Shown here piece by piece: positions 10,798 through 20,022 of a stretch of DNA of 64,000 bases. The position numbers were made by a program, and so were the translations under genes. The notes below the pieces were generated by a model. That model was not told where the DNA came from, did not search any database, and was given only the letters and a program-made list of their open reading frames with translations. Origin of the DNA: DASXZH01 sp963829965 (GTDB taxonomy: Bacteria > Armatimonadota > Fimbriimonadia > Fimbriimonadales > Fimbriimonadaceae). The DNA lies in assembly GCA_963829965.1 (NCBI GenBank), contig CAWHLK010000022.1, forward strand, positions 1 to 64,000, read 5' to 3'. Positions within the stretch are counted from its first letter, which is position 1; each line of letters opens with the position of its first letter.

Positions 10798-12381
10798 CTG
10801 GCCTGGTCGGCGATTCTTTGGAGGGTCTGCAGGTCCAAGCCGGTGGCCGCAAGAACGTATTGAGTTGCGCCCGCGTGCCACGCCACCACACGGATCTCCG
10901 CCGGCTCGCCAATCGTGTAATAGACCATGTCGGCATGCAATAAACTTGGAGCGGGCTTCGGGCCGGTCAACTTGTAGCCGCCAAAAGCCGAAATCATCGG
11001 CGCGTTACGGATCTGAATAAAAGAGATCGTGTCTCCCGTGGTTCGGTCAAGAAACTCAGACCGAATCATGCACTCTTCGTTGGGGTCGGCTTGCACCTTC
11101 GGTGCGGGCGCTTTTGAATGGGCGGCGCCGCTCGCAATGAATCTCCCATCGGGCGCCTCGTAAGCCGTCGGCGCCGGAGAACCTCCTCGCAGGACGCCAC
11201 GCGAGGCCAAAGCGTCCTCTTCCCTCAAGCCTCGGCGCCCTCTTTGCTCCTCCGACCAACGCGCCGGTATTTGGCCCACCGAGGCAATTTGTGAGCTTGC
11301 AGCCCCTTGTATCAGAGGATTGTTATAACCCGACAGCTGCTTCCCTGGCGTCCAATCATAGCTCTTGGTGTCACCGTAGGTGTACTCTTGAGGGGGTTGG
11401 ACCGAGAGGATCCAGGTTCCATTTTCAATCTGGGACGCCGCTCTGACGGAGGCAAGATCGGCGGGATACGAGGCGGACCCGGCGGTTGGCCCGGCGGCCA
11501 GCAGAATATCGGGAGTCACTGCGCCCCGGATCACCACCGCCTTCGAAGGGTAGAGAAAGGTGTCGTCCGAAACCACAACGCCGGTATCGATCTGATCGAA
11601 CTGTCTTCGGTAAACCGCGGTTCCGGCAAGCCGGTCAACCTGCCGCAGCACCATGCCCGTCGAAGCGTCCACCCAAAGACGCTGGCACGAGCGGGGTGGA
11701 GTCCGAAATCGCAAGGACTGCGCAGTCCCTTGAACAGATGTTCTCCGGAGTTTCGCGCTGTACCGTCTTGCCAAGCACGCGTTCGACGCCGGCCAGGTCC
11801 CCGCTAAGCTGTTTGCTGTCGAACCTTGAAGGCAAGGTTGAGTCGTAAAGCTCGACGGGGGTCGGCTCCGGAAGTTTCAATACAAAGCCGGGCGATCCGC
11901 TGAGCCAAGTGTAAGTTCCGCTCGGCCCATCGATTTCGGTTCGCAGCATGCCGGAAAGGCATCCGCCGATGCCAAGCGTGCCCTCATAGAGGAGACGGTT
12001 GCCCGAACGGACGATCGCAAACGAGTTGGGATGGCCGCCGTTGAGCTGTTCCGACCCCACTGCGCGAAGGGTTTCCACCTTGCGCCAACCGTCTGTGACG
12101 GGGGAAACGGGTAAAGGGTAAAGGGTAAAGGGGGTTCGGGAGCTGTCGAGTGTTAAGTATTGAATGTTGGGTATTGGGTTCTGGGTATTGGGTATTGGGT
12201 TCTGGGTATTGGGTTTTGGGTTTTGGGTGTTACGGGTTGGGTTTTGGGTGTCAGGGGTTGGGTATTGGGAGTTAAGAACCGGAGGGTTTTGGGAGTTAGG
12301 TGCTGGGTTTTGGGGGGTTCGAAAATTGCCGGTTCTGACCGTCGACGAAACCATATGTAGGGCGATGACAATAGCAAACAT
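10794..12381 (-). CDS. RseB/MucB-like exported protein, frameshifted, with an in-frame heptamer-repeat insert
   Basis: The N-terminal frame (12381 down to about 11700) begins with a short hydrophobic signal-like segment MFAIVIALHMVSSTV. A stretch of TQNPxPN repeats follows, encoded by the intergenic-type tandem repeat, and then a globular part ending VLGKTVQRETPENI. A frame change near 11695-11715 leads to RLWVDASTGMVLRQVDRLAG, the typical region of RseB/outer-membrane lipoprotein-sorting proteins. The protein runs on to ATGLDLQTLQRIADQAS at 10794. RseB senses envelope stress by binding lipoproteins or LPS, but no anti-sigma factor lies next to this gene. The true start could also lie after the repeat. 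Confidence 0.55.
12109..12320. repeat. Short tandem repeats: (GGGTAAA)3 and TTGGGTATTGGGTT-type 7-8-mers
   Basis: GGGTAAA occurs three times at about 12109-12132, followed by about 150 bp of TGGGTAT/TGGGTTT/TGGGTTC units at 12164-12320. The array lies within the reading frame of the RseB-like gene on the minus strand, where it encodes TQNPxPN repeats. The same family occurs at 34009-34172 and 47657-47750. Confidence 0.85.
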
Positions 12382-12386
12382 CTAGG

Positions 12387-13034
12387 TTACAAAACAGGGA
12401 CGGGCGACTTGCCCGACAGGTGCGAGTTATCGTAGTAAGGAACGCCTAGAGCTTTGGCGTAGCGCATTCCACGATATAGCATCGGTTGAACGGCGGTGTT
12501 CAATGGAGAGCCAAACGAAACGAAATGCCGCTCCTTTTCCACAACCAGAGGAGGATGGCGTTGGCCTTTCCAGTAGAGGACCAGGCGATAGAACACCATC
12601 GCGTTCGTGCCCGTCCCATGCGCGTACTGCTCGGAAGTCAGTACCAGCGCCTCGAGTTCGTTCAAATTCCCGCGAACAGACCTCTTCCCTGGGCCCCAGC
12701 CTTCATAACGGCGATACGTCTTGGCCCTCAAGTCGCAAATCATGCGCTCGTTGGACAGCGCAGCCCAAAAGCCTGCGAGAAGAAGGGCAAACGCAGTGAA
12801 CAGTCCACCAGGGAGAATCGCCCCCCCGGTAATTGCGGCCACCACTCCCACGATAATGCAGGAGAACATGAGCAGATCATGCCAAAGCGCGGGGGCAAAA
12901 ACGAGGAGCTTGTTTTCGCCGTAGATCTGGCCCCGCAGCGGGACCTCCAAACCGGATTTCCGCCTTTTCGCATAGGCAATCTGGTTTTCCTGGCCTCCCT
13001 GCTCGAAAGGGCCCCTTCCTCCAAACGCGCTCAT
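12387..13034 (-). CDS. Membrane protein of unknown function
   Basis: A 215-residue protein. After a polar N-terminus it has two adjacent membrane helices, LLMFSCIIVGVVAAITGGA and GLFTAFALLLAGFWAALSN (about residues 54-92), and then a soluble part with a beta-rich pattern ending SHLSGKSPVPVL. I do not recognise the family. The gene starts inside the end of the acetyltransferase gene (ATGA overlap at 13031-13034), so the two are probably co-expressed. It lies just downstream of nothing else on this strand before the RseB-like gene, 5 bp away. Confidence 0.6.
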   Translation of the reverse strand: MSAFGGRGPFEQGGQENQIAYAKRRKSGLEVPLRGQIYGENKLLVFAPALWHDLLMFSCIIVGVVAAITGGAILPGGLFTAFALLLAGFWAALSNERMICDLRAKTYRRYEGWGPGKRSVRGNLNELEALVLTSEQYAHGTGTNAMVFYRLVLYWKGQRHPPLVVEKERHFVSFGSPLNTAVQPMLYRGMRYAKALGVPYYDNSHLSGKSPVPVL

Positions 13035-13567
13035 AGGTTTCTATCCAGCCTTAGAATCAGGCCCCACTCGGGGCTTTCGTCGGGATCGTCGCAGATCCTG
13101 TCGCCCACAACCTCGGCGCCTAGCTTTTGATAGAGCTTATGGGCCTCGTGAAAGCGCTTATCGCTCCAAATCTCCATATGCGAACAACCGCCTTTGACGG
13201 CCGCGTCGATCGCCTCCCGAAACAGTGCGCTCCCCACGCCGGCGCCGCGCGCCTCCGGCTTCACGTAAAGGCGCGTCAGCGCGCAATCGCACCCGCTTAT
13301 TCGAACCATACCGTCCACTTCTGAGAGACGGCCCGGAATCCCGTTTATGGGTTCGAATATTTGCAAGGCGACGGTCCCAACCGGCTTCGAGTCGTCCACC
13401 TCCGCAATCCAAAACGGGTTGCCTGCTCTCAGATAGTAGGAGTCCAGATCGTACAGGTCGGCATGATAATCCGCCTCGTCCCAAGTAAAGCGATATTCGT
13501 CGTAAACGGCCCGGATGACATCCACCACAGCCGCGGTATCTTCCGGTTTCGCCGGCCTGATCAGCAT
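13031..13567 (-). CDS. GNAT-family N-acetyltransferase
   Basis: A 178-residue protein covering a full GNAT fold: N-terminal IRPAKPEDTAAVVDVI; the acetyl-CoA binding stretch LTRLYVKPEARGAGVGSALF with the RGxGxG-type motif; and the C-terminal strand YQKLGAEVVGD. It transfers an acetyl group from acetyl-CoA to an amine; the substrate is unknown. It overlaps the downstream membrane protein gene by four bases. Confidence 0.85.
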   Translation of the reverse strand: MLIRPAKPEDTAAVVDVIRAVYDEYRFTWDEADYHADLYDLDSYYLRAGNPFWIAEVDDSKPVGTVALQIFEPINGIPGRLSEVDGMVRISGCDCALTRLYVKPEARGAGVGSALFREAIDAAVKGGCSHMEIWSDKRFHEAHKLYQKLGAEVVGDRICDDPDESPEWGLILRLDRNL

Positions 13568-13749
13568 CCCTTAAGAGTATGTCACTGACATTTGCCAAAG
13601 GTCCGAGTTGTGGTAATCCCGCCAAATTTTTAAGGGCACAAAACGAACTTGTCGAGATCAAGAAGAAACGGTCCAAACCTAGGTCTGGCATATTTATTGC
13701 ATCAGAAACGCCAAAACGCGGACTCAGGCCAAAAAAGTTAATTAAAAAT

Positions 13750-13809
13750 TTGGTTTTGGGAACTTTCCGTTGTATTATCTAAAATCAGTGGTGCCACCGG
13801 GCACTTTTT
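13750..13809 (+). promoter_or_regulatory. Promoter and leader hairpin of pseudopilin gene 1
   Basis: TTGGTT (13750-13755), a 17-bp spacer, and TATTAT (13773-13778). A small hairpin GTGCC-ACCG-GGCAC follows at 13791-13804, ending in a T run (TTTTT) before the ribosome-binding site AGGAG. The second pseudopilin gene has the same layout with an almost identical spacer (TTGGGAACTTTTCGTTG). The hairpin with its T run resembles an attenuator. Confidence 0.55.
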
Positions 13810-13834
13810 ATGCTTTTTTGCAGGAGTATCATTC

Positions 13835-14755
13835 ATGAAAAATATTAATCGAGGATTCACCCTTATCGAGCTGCTCGTAGTCATCGCAATTATCGCGATC
13901 TTGGCGGCCATCCTTTTCCCAGTGTTCGCTCAAGCGAAACTTGCGGCTAAGGGAGCTCAAACCCTCAGCAACGTCAAGGAAAACACTTTGGCCGAGCTCA
14001 TGTATCAAAACGACTACGATGATAATTTCGTGTTGGCAGCAACGTGGAACGCGGGTAATGACCCTGTGTGCCTCGGTACATGCGGCACGGGATTGGATGT
14101 ATCCACCTGGGTTTGGACCATCCAACCTTATGAAAAGAACGCGGACATCGACCTCGATCCGATGGCTCCTCCGATCGTGGTCCCCTCCGGTTGGACAAAA
14201 GCTGCGTTCTATTCGATCTTCAACTCGATCGGATACAACTACGGCTCGCTTGATCCGCTGCTTAACGTAGGGACAGCCACCCAGGCTCAGCAGCCGGCCA
14301 ACTCAAGCACGGTCACGAACATTTCCGGAATGCCGATGTTCGCCGGCAAGGACTCTGCATCAGAGATGACCACCGGATACGTTTATGTTTATGCATACAC
14401 GTTCAATAAATATGCTGACAATGGCCCGATGCTCAACAACACCATCGAGCGACCCTACTGCAACGAAGCGCTTGCTTGCCTTGCCAGCTGGGGCGATGGC
14501 ATCGGAGCCACCGGCTATCAGAACCAGGTGGACACGTTGCTGCAGGATAACCAGACCGCAGGCGCCCGCACAGGCCGCAATGCGATGAGAAGGTCAGGGC
14601 TTGCCACCTATTCGTTCGCTGATGGCCATGCCAAGGCTGTAGCTCCTGCAGCGATGGCGGTTGGCACCAACTTCAGCATCAACCAGAGCTCGAACCTGAC
14701 AAAGATCACGAACGCCAACTCCTATCTCTGGACCTTGACTCCCGGAGGCTACTAA
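13835..14755 (+). CDS. Type IV pilin-like protein (DUF1559-type pseudopilin) 1
   Basis: A 306-residue protein with a prepilin leader and class III signal: RGFTLIELLVVIAIIAILAA, cleaved before Phe by a PilD-type peptidase, with Glu at +5. The N-terminal helix is followed by FPVFAQAKLAAKGAQTLSN. A conserved LMYQNDYDDNF segment lies near residue 55-65, and the FADGHAK motif of DUF1559 pseudopilins is near the C-terminus. These proteins are numerous in Armatimonadota and Planctomycetota and are thought to be surface or pilus subunits. The start at 13835 follows AGGAG. Gene 2, 225 bp downstream, is a close paralogue. Confidence 0.9.
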   Translation: MKNINRGFTLIELLVVIAIIAILAAILFPVFAQAKLAAKGAQTLSNVKENTLAELMYQNDYDDNFVLAATWNAGNDPVCLGTCGTGLDVSTWVWTIQPYEKNADIDLDPMAPPIVVPSGWTKAAFYSIFNSIGYNYGSLDPLLNVGTATQAQQPANSSTVTNISGMPMFAGKDSASEMTTGYVYVYAYTFNKYADNGPMLNNTIERPYCNEALACLASWGDGIGATGYQNQVDTLLQDNQTAGARTGRNAMRRSGLATYSFADGHAKAVAPAAMAVGTNFSINQSSNLTKITNANSYLWTLTPGGY

Positions 14756-14805
14756 TAGCGACGAGGTTGGCCCGCAGCGGCTAACTTCATCCTTCAGAAG
14801 CCAAA

Positions 14806-14827
14806 GCCTGCCGGACAACCGGCAGGC
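14806..14827 (+). terminator. Strong hairpin after pseudopilin 1
   Basis: GCCTGCCGG-ACAA-CCGGCAGGC, a perfect 9-bp stem, 50 bp after the stop. The following TCCCACT lacks a real T run, so it may act as a processing or stability hairpin rather than a full intrinsic terminator. Confidence 0.5.
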
Positions 14828-14899
14828 TCCCACTGGATCATTCTTGAATGCCTGCAAACTGATAAATGCGGATTTTCGACCAAAATGTCGCCCTTTAAT

Positions 14900-14955
14900 T
14901 TGGATTTGGGAACTTTTCGTTGTAGAATGTAGACCGAGTAGTGCCACTCGGCACT
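14900..14955 (+). promoter_or_regulatory. Promoter and leader hairpin of pseudopilin gene 2
   Basis: TTGGAT (14900-14905), a 17-bp spacer, and TAGAAT (14923-14928). A hairpin AGTGCC-ACTC-GGCACT follows at 14940-14955, then TTT. It is nearly identical in plan to the leader of gene 1, showing that promoter and hairpin were duplicated with the gene or are kept by selection. Confidence 0.55.
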
Positions 14956-14980
14956 TTTCAATTTGCAGGAGTATCTATTC

Positions 14981-15919
14981 ATGAATAATTTTAAGCGAGG
15001 ATTCACTCTTATCGAGTTACTCGTAGTCATTGCAATTATTGCGATCTTAGCGGCGATCCTTTTCCCAGTTTTCGCACAAGCGAAACTTGCGGCCAAGGGT
15101 ACACAAACCCTCAGCAACGTCAAGGAAAATGCGTTAGCCGAATTGATGTATCAGAACGACTATGACGACGTTTTCGTGCTGTCTACAGCATGGAATGCAG
15201 GGAATGATCCTGTGTGCCTTGGCACATGCAACACCGGTTTGGACTATTCCACATGGGTCTGGATCATTCAGCCCTATGAGAAGAACGCGGACATCGACCT
15301 TGACGCGATGGCGCCTGGAATCACAGTCCCCAGCGGCTGGACAAAAGCGGGGTTCTACTCGATCTTCAACACGCTCGGATATAACTACGAGTCTCTCGAT
15401 CCGTTCTTCATCCCAACAGCTTTCGGCGGTACGGGTCCTTCCTATCAGCAGCCGGCCAACTCGAGCGCCGTCTCGAACATCTCCGGTATGCCGATGTTTG
15501 CTGGCAAGGATGCTCCGACCGAAATGACCACCGGATACCAGTATGTGTATGCTTACCAGTTCACCCCTTGGGCAGATAACGGTCCCGCGCTCAACCAAAC
15601 GATTGAGCGACCTTACTGCCCGGGACCTGAAATCTGTCTTTCGAGCTGGGGCAGCGCCACTGGAGAAGCTTCAGGTGACTTGAACGCTCAGGTTGATCAG
15701 CTTCTCGAGGACAACATAACGGCCGGCGCTCGCACGGGCCGTAATGCGGAGAGAAGGGCAGGCCAAGCCACCTACGCCTTCGCTGACGGACATGCCAAGT
15801 CGGTATCGCCAAACGCTATGGCGATCGGAACGAACTTTAGCATCAACCAGATATCGGACCTCACGAAGATCACCAATGCTAACAGCTATCTATGGACGCT
15901 TCAGCCAGGAGGCTACTAA
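14981..15919 (+). CDS. Type IV pilin-like protein (DUF1559-type pseudopilin) 2
   Basis: A 312-residue paralogue of pseudopilin 1, with the same prepilin segment RGFTLIELLVVIAIIAILAA, FAQAKLAAKGTQTLSN, the LMYQNDYDDVF segment and the C-terminal FADGHAKSV. The two share long stretches such as SGMPMFAGKDA and TAGARTGRNAERR, so they are a recent tandem duplication. The ATG at 14981 was chosen over an upstream TTG at 14963 because AGGAG precedes it and it matches gene 1. Five bases separate it from the lipoprotein gene, which is probably in the same transcript. Confidence 0.9.
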   Translation: MNNFKRGFTLIELLVVIAIIAILAAILFPVFAQAKLAAKGTQTLSNVKENALAELMYQNDYDDVFVLSTAWNAGNDPVCLGTCNTGLDYSTWVWIIQPYEKNADIDLDAMAPGITVPSGWTKAGFYSIFNTLGYNYESLDPFFIPTAFGGTGPSYQQPANSSAVSNISGMPMFAGKDAPTEMTTGYQYVYAYQFTPWADNGPALNQTIERPYCPGPEICLSSWGSATGEASGDLNAQVDQLLEDNITAGARTGRNAERRAGQATYAFADGHAKSVSPNAMAIGTNFSINQISDLTKITNANSYLWTLQPGGY

Positions 15920-15924
15920 TACCT

Positions 15925-16146
15925 ATGAAAATAGCCCGCTGGTCCATTTTGTTAGGTTGTTTGGTGTTCGCCGGTTGTGGCAGTTCTTCAACTGACCCGT
16001 CTACTGCCGGAACGGCCGGGGCGGCAGCGCCCACGACTCCTCCTCCAGGTGGAGCGAAGGGCGGCCCGAAAGGGATGGCGCCTACACCTGGCCCAGGCGC
16101 AGCCTCCGGAGATTCGCATGTCGGATCGAAAATGGGCGGCGGCTAG
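15925..16146 (+). CDS. Small lipoprotein paired with a pseudopilin
   Basis: A 73-residue protein with a lipoprotein signal peptide, ILLGCLVFAGCGSSST, where LVFAGC is the lipobox. The mature part is Gly/Pro/Ala-rich and ends GSKMGGG, with no tyrosine. It follows pseudopilin 2 by 5 bp. A similar gene (22996-23235) overlaps pseudopilin 3, so the pairing is repeated. The family is not known to me; an anchoring or assembly role for the pseudopilin is a guess. Confidence 0.7.
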   Translation: MKIARWSILLGCLVFAGCGSSSTDPSTAGTAGAAAPTTPPPGGAKGGPKGMAPTPGPGAASGDSHVGSKMGGG

Positions 16147-16168
16147 CTTCGTACGTTCAGCAAATAAA

Positions 16169-16198
16169 GGCTGCCGGCTTTAGCCGGCAGCCTTTTTT
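16169..16198. terminator. Bidirectional intrinsic terminator
   Basis: GGCTGCCGGC-TTTA-GCCGGCAGCC followed by TTTTTT, a perfect 10-bp stem. It lies between the lipoprotein gene and the convergent sulfotransferase gene, and the AAATAAA on the other side lets it work in both directions. Confidence 0.9.
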
Positions 16199-16213
16199 GC
16201 TGTTAAGGCTCTC

Positions 16214-18094
16214 TTAGTCCGCAAGTTGCTGGAATTCGCCCAACCAGGGCTCGTATCTCCGCCATCGCTCTACCGAACTGGAATAGATCGGTTGCCTGGC
16301 CTGCCACTGACTGGGCGTTTTGATCGGGCGAACGTTTTCCTCATGCCTGAGAAGGCGGTCGTCCCAATCCAGGCCACAGAAGTCAATGAGAGCGGGCAGA
16401 ACCGATTCCCTTCGGAGCACGAGATCTTCGTAGTTGACTTCCAAGAATCTGCTGCTCGGGAGAACTTCGCGCCAGTGGGCAGACAACCGCTCATATTCAC
16501 GATACGCATCCACAATGTTCTGCTTGTCGTAAAAGAACTCCATTGTTGCGGCAAATGGGGTCGTGTAAATGGAGAGACAGGTGTCGATTGGATTCCGCTT
16601 GCAACGGATGATCCTCGCGTTAGGAAGCAGCAGGTGGATGAGGCCCAACGACAGGTAATTGAGTGGCATTTTGTCCGTGATTCGCGGAGCGTCGGGGGCA
16701 AACGCCTGCAGTTCTTCTAAATAGGAGAGGGCAAGTTCCTTCAGTTCTTCCCGGTCCACTTGCTCTCTCGTGATTGCCACAACTTTTTGTACTGCGGGGC
16801 CCGAACTCCAAAAGGCCATTTCGCCTGCAGAGCCGATCTTTGGATGGCTCGAAAGAATCTGATCCATCAATGTGGTTCCCGACCGGATCATCCCAATGAT
16901 GAAGATCGGGAGTTCACTATCGGCCCCCAAAGCGGCGTTGGCGACAAAGAAATCAGGGGTGAATGTCGAAATCAAGTCGTCGACGTAATTGGCCATAACG
17001 GAGAGCGAAAACGGCTTGGAGCCAAGCTGTAATTTTCGCGCAAACTCATTCGCTTTATCGTAACTCGCCATTGCGCTTTTAAAATCCCCTAGGTCTTCGT
17101 AAGATTTGCCAAGACCATAGTGGAGAAGCCTCAGGTCTTCCGGCGGCCGATTGGACTCCTTTGCGAGTTCCTCCAATTTTAAGATCATTGGGCGGTCCGA
17201 TTCGGTCATCTTTCGAGTGCGCGTCACCTCGTAGTACCCACGAGCTCGGGAAGGATCGCTCTCGATTGATTTCCGGAAGGATTTCTCGGCTTCTGAGAAT
17301 TTGCCTTTCTCCATTTCATGCGTGCCAAGCGCTTCGTGGGCCGCGATCGAGCCAGGCTCCAATGCCAAAGCTCTTTTCAGGGCATCTTCGGCTTGCGCGC
17401 CGAGGCCCGCGCCATCCAGAGAGGCAGCGAGCAGAGCATAGTTGTTTGCGGTCGGCTCAAGTTCGACCAGCTTCTGCAAACAAGAGGCCGCCTCTTTGTA
17501 GTCCCGTTGCTCGTGAAGAAACTTGCCAAGGGATCGTTGGAAACCCGCGATATCCGGCGCCAGTGAAACCGCGCTTTTGTATTCGCTTTTGGCCTCTTCG
17601 GAGTTTCCGACACGCGAATACGCTAGCGCCAAGTTGTAATGAAATGTGGGAGACTCCGGGGCTATGTGCACGGCTTTATCCAGGAAAGGCAACGCCTCTT
17701 CCGGGGTTCCGCGGTCCAGATAGCAAAGTCCAATGCACGAATAGGGGCCAGGGAGCTCCGGCCGCATCTTGATAAGTCCCTGGCAAATGTTTATCGCGGA
17801 ACCTATCCGTCCGGTCGCTCGGTGAATATTCGCCACCCACTCTGCTGCATCGTAAGCGTGCGGATCGGCGCTGATAACTTTGCGGAAAAACTCCTCGGCT
17901 GATCGAAGATCACCGGCATGGCCCGCCAAGTTTCCAAGGATTCGGTTCGCTACCGGATCCTCGGGATACTCCAGGACAATTGAGCGGCAAATTCCTTCGG
18001 CTTGCTTCAAATCTCCCGCTTCATATGCGGTCCGAGCACGTTGAAGAAGCTCGGCTGGGTCGGCGGATATCTCGTCGGAAGGCTGCTCTGGCAT
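16214..18094 (-). CDS. TPR-sulfotransferase fusion protein 1
   Basis: A 626-residue protein without a signal peptide. The N-terminal ~370 residues form about ten TPR repeats, such as PESPTFHYNLALAYSRVGNS. A sulfotransferase domain follows from about residue 395: FIIGMIRSGTTLMDQILSSH is the 5'-phosphosulfate loop that binds PAPS, and IIRCKRNPIDTCLSIYTTPF is the 3'-phosphate site with its Arg and Ser. It ends WRRYEPWLGEFQQLAD. The fold predicts transfer of a sulfate group from PAPS in the cytosol; protein or glycan could be the acceptor. It faces the pseudopilin 1-2-lipoprotein genes and follows sulfotransferase 2 by 18 bp on the same strand. Confidence 0.85.
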   Translation of the reverse strand: MPEQPSDEISADPAELLQRARTAYEAGDLKQAEGICRSIVLEYPEDPVANRILGNLAGHAGDLRSAEEFFRKVISADPHAYDAAEWVANIHRATGRIGSAINICQGLIKMRPELPGPYSCIGLCYLDRGTPEEALPFLDKAVHIAPESPTFHYNLALAYSRVGNSEEAKSEYKSAVSLAPDIAGFQRSLGKFLHEQRDYKEAASCLQKLVELEPTANNYALLAASLDGAGLGAQAEDALKRALALEPGSIAAHEALGTHEMEKGKFSEAEKSFRKSIESDPSRARGYYEVTRTRKMTESDRPMILKLEELAKESNRPPEDLRLLHYGLGKSYEDLGDFKSAMASYDKANEFARKLQLGSKPFSLSVMANYVDDLISTFTPDFFVANAALGADSELPIFIIGMIRSGTTLMDQILSSHPKIGSAGEMAFWSSGPAVQKVVAITREQVDREELKELALSYLEELQAFAPDAPRITDKMPLNYLSLGLIHLLLPNARIIRCKRNPIDTCLSIYTTPFAATMEFFYDKQNIVDAYREYERLSAHWREVLPSSRFLEVNYEDLVLRRESVLPALIDFCGLDWDDRLLRHEENVRPIKTPSQWQARQPIYSSSVERWRRYEPWLGEFQQLAD

Positions 18095-18112
18095 GCGATT
18101 CAGATTATATCG

Positions 18113-19987
18113 CTAGATGAGTTCCCTAAACTCCCCTAGCCACGGCTCGTATCTACGCCAGCGCTCGATGCTGGAGGAGTAGATCGGCTGCCTAACCTGC
18201 CACTTGCTTGGCGTGTTCACTTCTCTTTCATTCTTTTCGGGGTGTAAGCAGGCGTCGTCCCATTCCAACCCAAGAAACGAAAGCATCTCTTGAATGATTG
18301 GCTCCGGGTCCGCGACCAACGACTCGTAGTCGAACTCGAAAAAGAAGTCCGAGGGCAAAACCTTCCTCCAATGGGCCATCAGCCGTAAGTAGTCTTTGTA
18401 GGCTGAGACCAGATTTGCCTTATTGAAGAGGCAATCCATTCCCTGCACCGGCACCGTGTACATGGAAAGGCATGTATCAACCGGATGCCGGCGACAATGG
18501 ATCACCTTGAACTTGGGGAAGATTGTATGAATGATGCCGAGCATGCTGTAATTCAGAGGCATCTTGTCGGTGACTCGAGCAGAGCCTGATACCTGGTCCA
18601 GCATCTTCCTGTAGCCATCCGCCGCCTTTAGCAAACTGGGCTTGTCGACCTGCCCTGCACGCAAACCTCTGGTAAGGTTGATCGCCTCGGCCCAGGTCCA
18701 GTAGAAGATCTCACCGCCGGCTCTCACCTTTGGATGGCTGGAAAGAATCTGCTCTGTAAGAGTCGTTCCAGACCTGATCATACCGACGATCAAAATGGCC
18801 CGCCCATCATCCTGGGCCACTCCGTGATCCGCAAGGACAAAGTCCTTCGTATAGGTCTGGATCATCTGGCTGGTGAGAGCCATCTCGCCTTCGCGCCGAT
18901 AGGTTCGCCCCTTGAGGAGAGTTTGGGCCGACCGCCTGTTCGCTTCGTCGAAATGAGCCATCGCTTTGCCATACTCGCCCAAGTCCTCGTAGGCCTTTCC
19001 CAAAGCGTAACTGAGAAGGCGCAGGTCCTCTGGCGAACGGTTGGGCTCGGAAGCCATTCGCTCCATTCTCTCAATGAATGGACGATCACTCTCAGTTGCC
19101 TTCTTCATTCGCATGAATCCGAGGTACGAATTCGGCAGGTCGGGATTCAAAGCGATGGATCGCCTGAAACTCTCCTCCGCTTCGGCAAATTGGCCGATCT
19201 GTTGTAACCGGTTTCCCAGCCTGTCGTGGGCCTGGGCGAAGCTGGGGTCCAGATCGATCGCCATTCGCAGATACTTCTCCGATTCAGCGTGCCGCCGGTC
19301 GTTCACGAGCATGGAAGCCAACCCCACGTACACCTCGGCACTGGGTGCGACATTCGCCAAGCGCCGCATCACTGAAGTGCCTTCGCCGTGCCTTCCGGAC
19401 TGGGTAAGGCAGTCGGCCAGGAGCCAATAGGCCCTGACGAAGTCCGAACGCAGTTCGATGGCTCTTTGAAACTCACGAATCGCCGCCGGAAGAAGGTTGG
19501 CTTTCTTGTAAGCAAGTCCAAGATCCAAGTGAAATCCCGAGAAGCCTCCCGCTAAATCGACTGCCCGCTTCAGCGGGCCTATGGCGGAATCCGCACCCAC
19601 GGAGTCAAGCAAGGAGCGGCCAAGGGCATTGTGGGCGAATGGACTTTCAGGATTGATAGAAACCGCCCGCTGGGCGTGGCGCCCTGCGGAGGGATAGTCC
19701 CTTCCCATGGTCAGCAGTCTAGCAAGACACTCTTCAAGAGGCCCAGAGCCTGGTTTTTGCTCCAAAGCCGCCGAAGCTGCTTTTACCGCTTCCGGGACTC
19801 GTCCTCCCGTGTTTGCTGCTTCCGAAAACGCCCAAGAATCGGCCGAGCTTTCTGCGGCCAGCTTTGCAAGTTCTCCAAGAGTCCGATCAGCCGAATCCCA
19901 ATCCTTTGCACGGCACATGCCGAGAAACGCGTCTATCCCTTGGCTCACCTGTTCTGAGGCTTCGAATGGCGAGAGTGCCGATTCCAT
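18113..19987 (-). CDS. TPR-sulfotransferase fusion protein 2
   Basis: A 624-residue paralogue of protein 1 with the same plan. TPR repeats fill the first ~370 residues (for example NPESPFAHNALGRSLLDSVG). Then comes the PAPS loop ILIVGMIRSGTTLTEQILSS, VTDKMPLNYSMLGIIHTIFP, and the 3'-phosphate site VIHCRRHPVDTCLSMYTVPV, ending WRRYEPWLGEFRELI. It lies upstream of protein 1 on the same strand and is probably co-transcribed with it. No transmembrane segment or signal peptide is visible. Confidence 0.85.
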   Translation of the reverse strand: MESALSPFEASEQVSQGIDAFLGMCRAKDWDSADRTLGELAKLAAESSADSWAFSEAANTGGRVPEAVKAASAALEQKPGSGPLEECLARLLTMGRDYPSAGRHAQRAVSINPESPFAHNALGRSLLDSVGADSAIGPLKRAVDLAGGFSGFHLDLGLAYKKANLLPAAIREFQRAIELRSDFVRAYWLLADCLTQSGRHGEGTSVMRRLANVAPSAEVYVGLASMLVNDRRHAESEKYLRMAIDLDPSFAQAHDRLGNRLQQIGQFAEAEESFRRSIALNPDLPNSYLGFMRMKKATESDRPFIERMERMASEPNRSPEDLRLLSYALGKAYEDLGEYGKAMAHFDEANRRSAQTLLKGRTYRREGEMALTSQMIQTYTKDFVLADHGVAQDDGRAILIVGMIRSGTTLTEQILSSHPKVRAGGEIFYWTWAEAINLTRGLRAGQVDKPSLLKAADGYRKMLDQVSGSARVTDKMPLNYSMLGIIHTIFPKFKVIHCRRHPVDTCLSMYTVPVQGMDCLFNKANLVSAYKDYLRLMAHWRKVLPSDFFFEFDYESLVADPEPIIQEMLSFLGLEWDDACLHPEKNEREVNTPSKWQVRQPIYSSSIERWRRYEPWLGEFRELI

Positions 19988-20022
19988 TAGCTAGCATTTT
20001 ACTGGCGAACACCGCGCTTTTA

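Noticed and set aside
13800..13825. Possible sigma-54 promoter (GGCAC..TTGCA) before pseudopilins 1 and 2
   Set aside because: The distance between GG and GC is 13 bp or more rather than the required 10, and the GGCAC is one arm of the leader hairpin. The sigma-70 type boxes upstream fit better.
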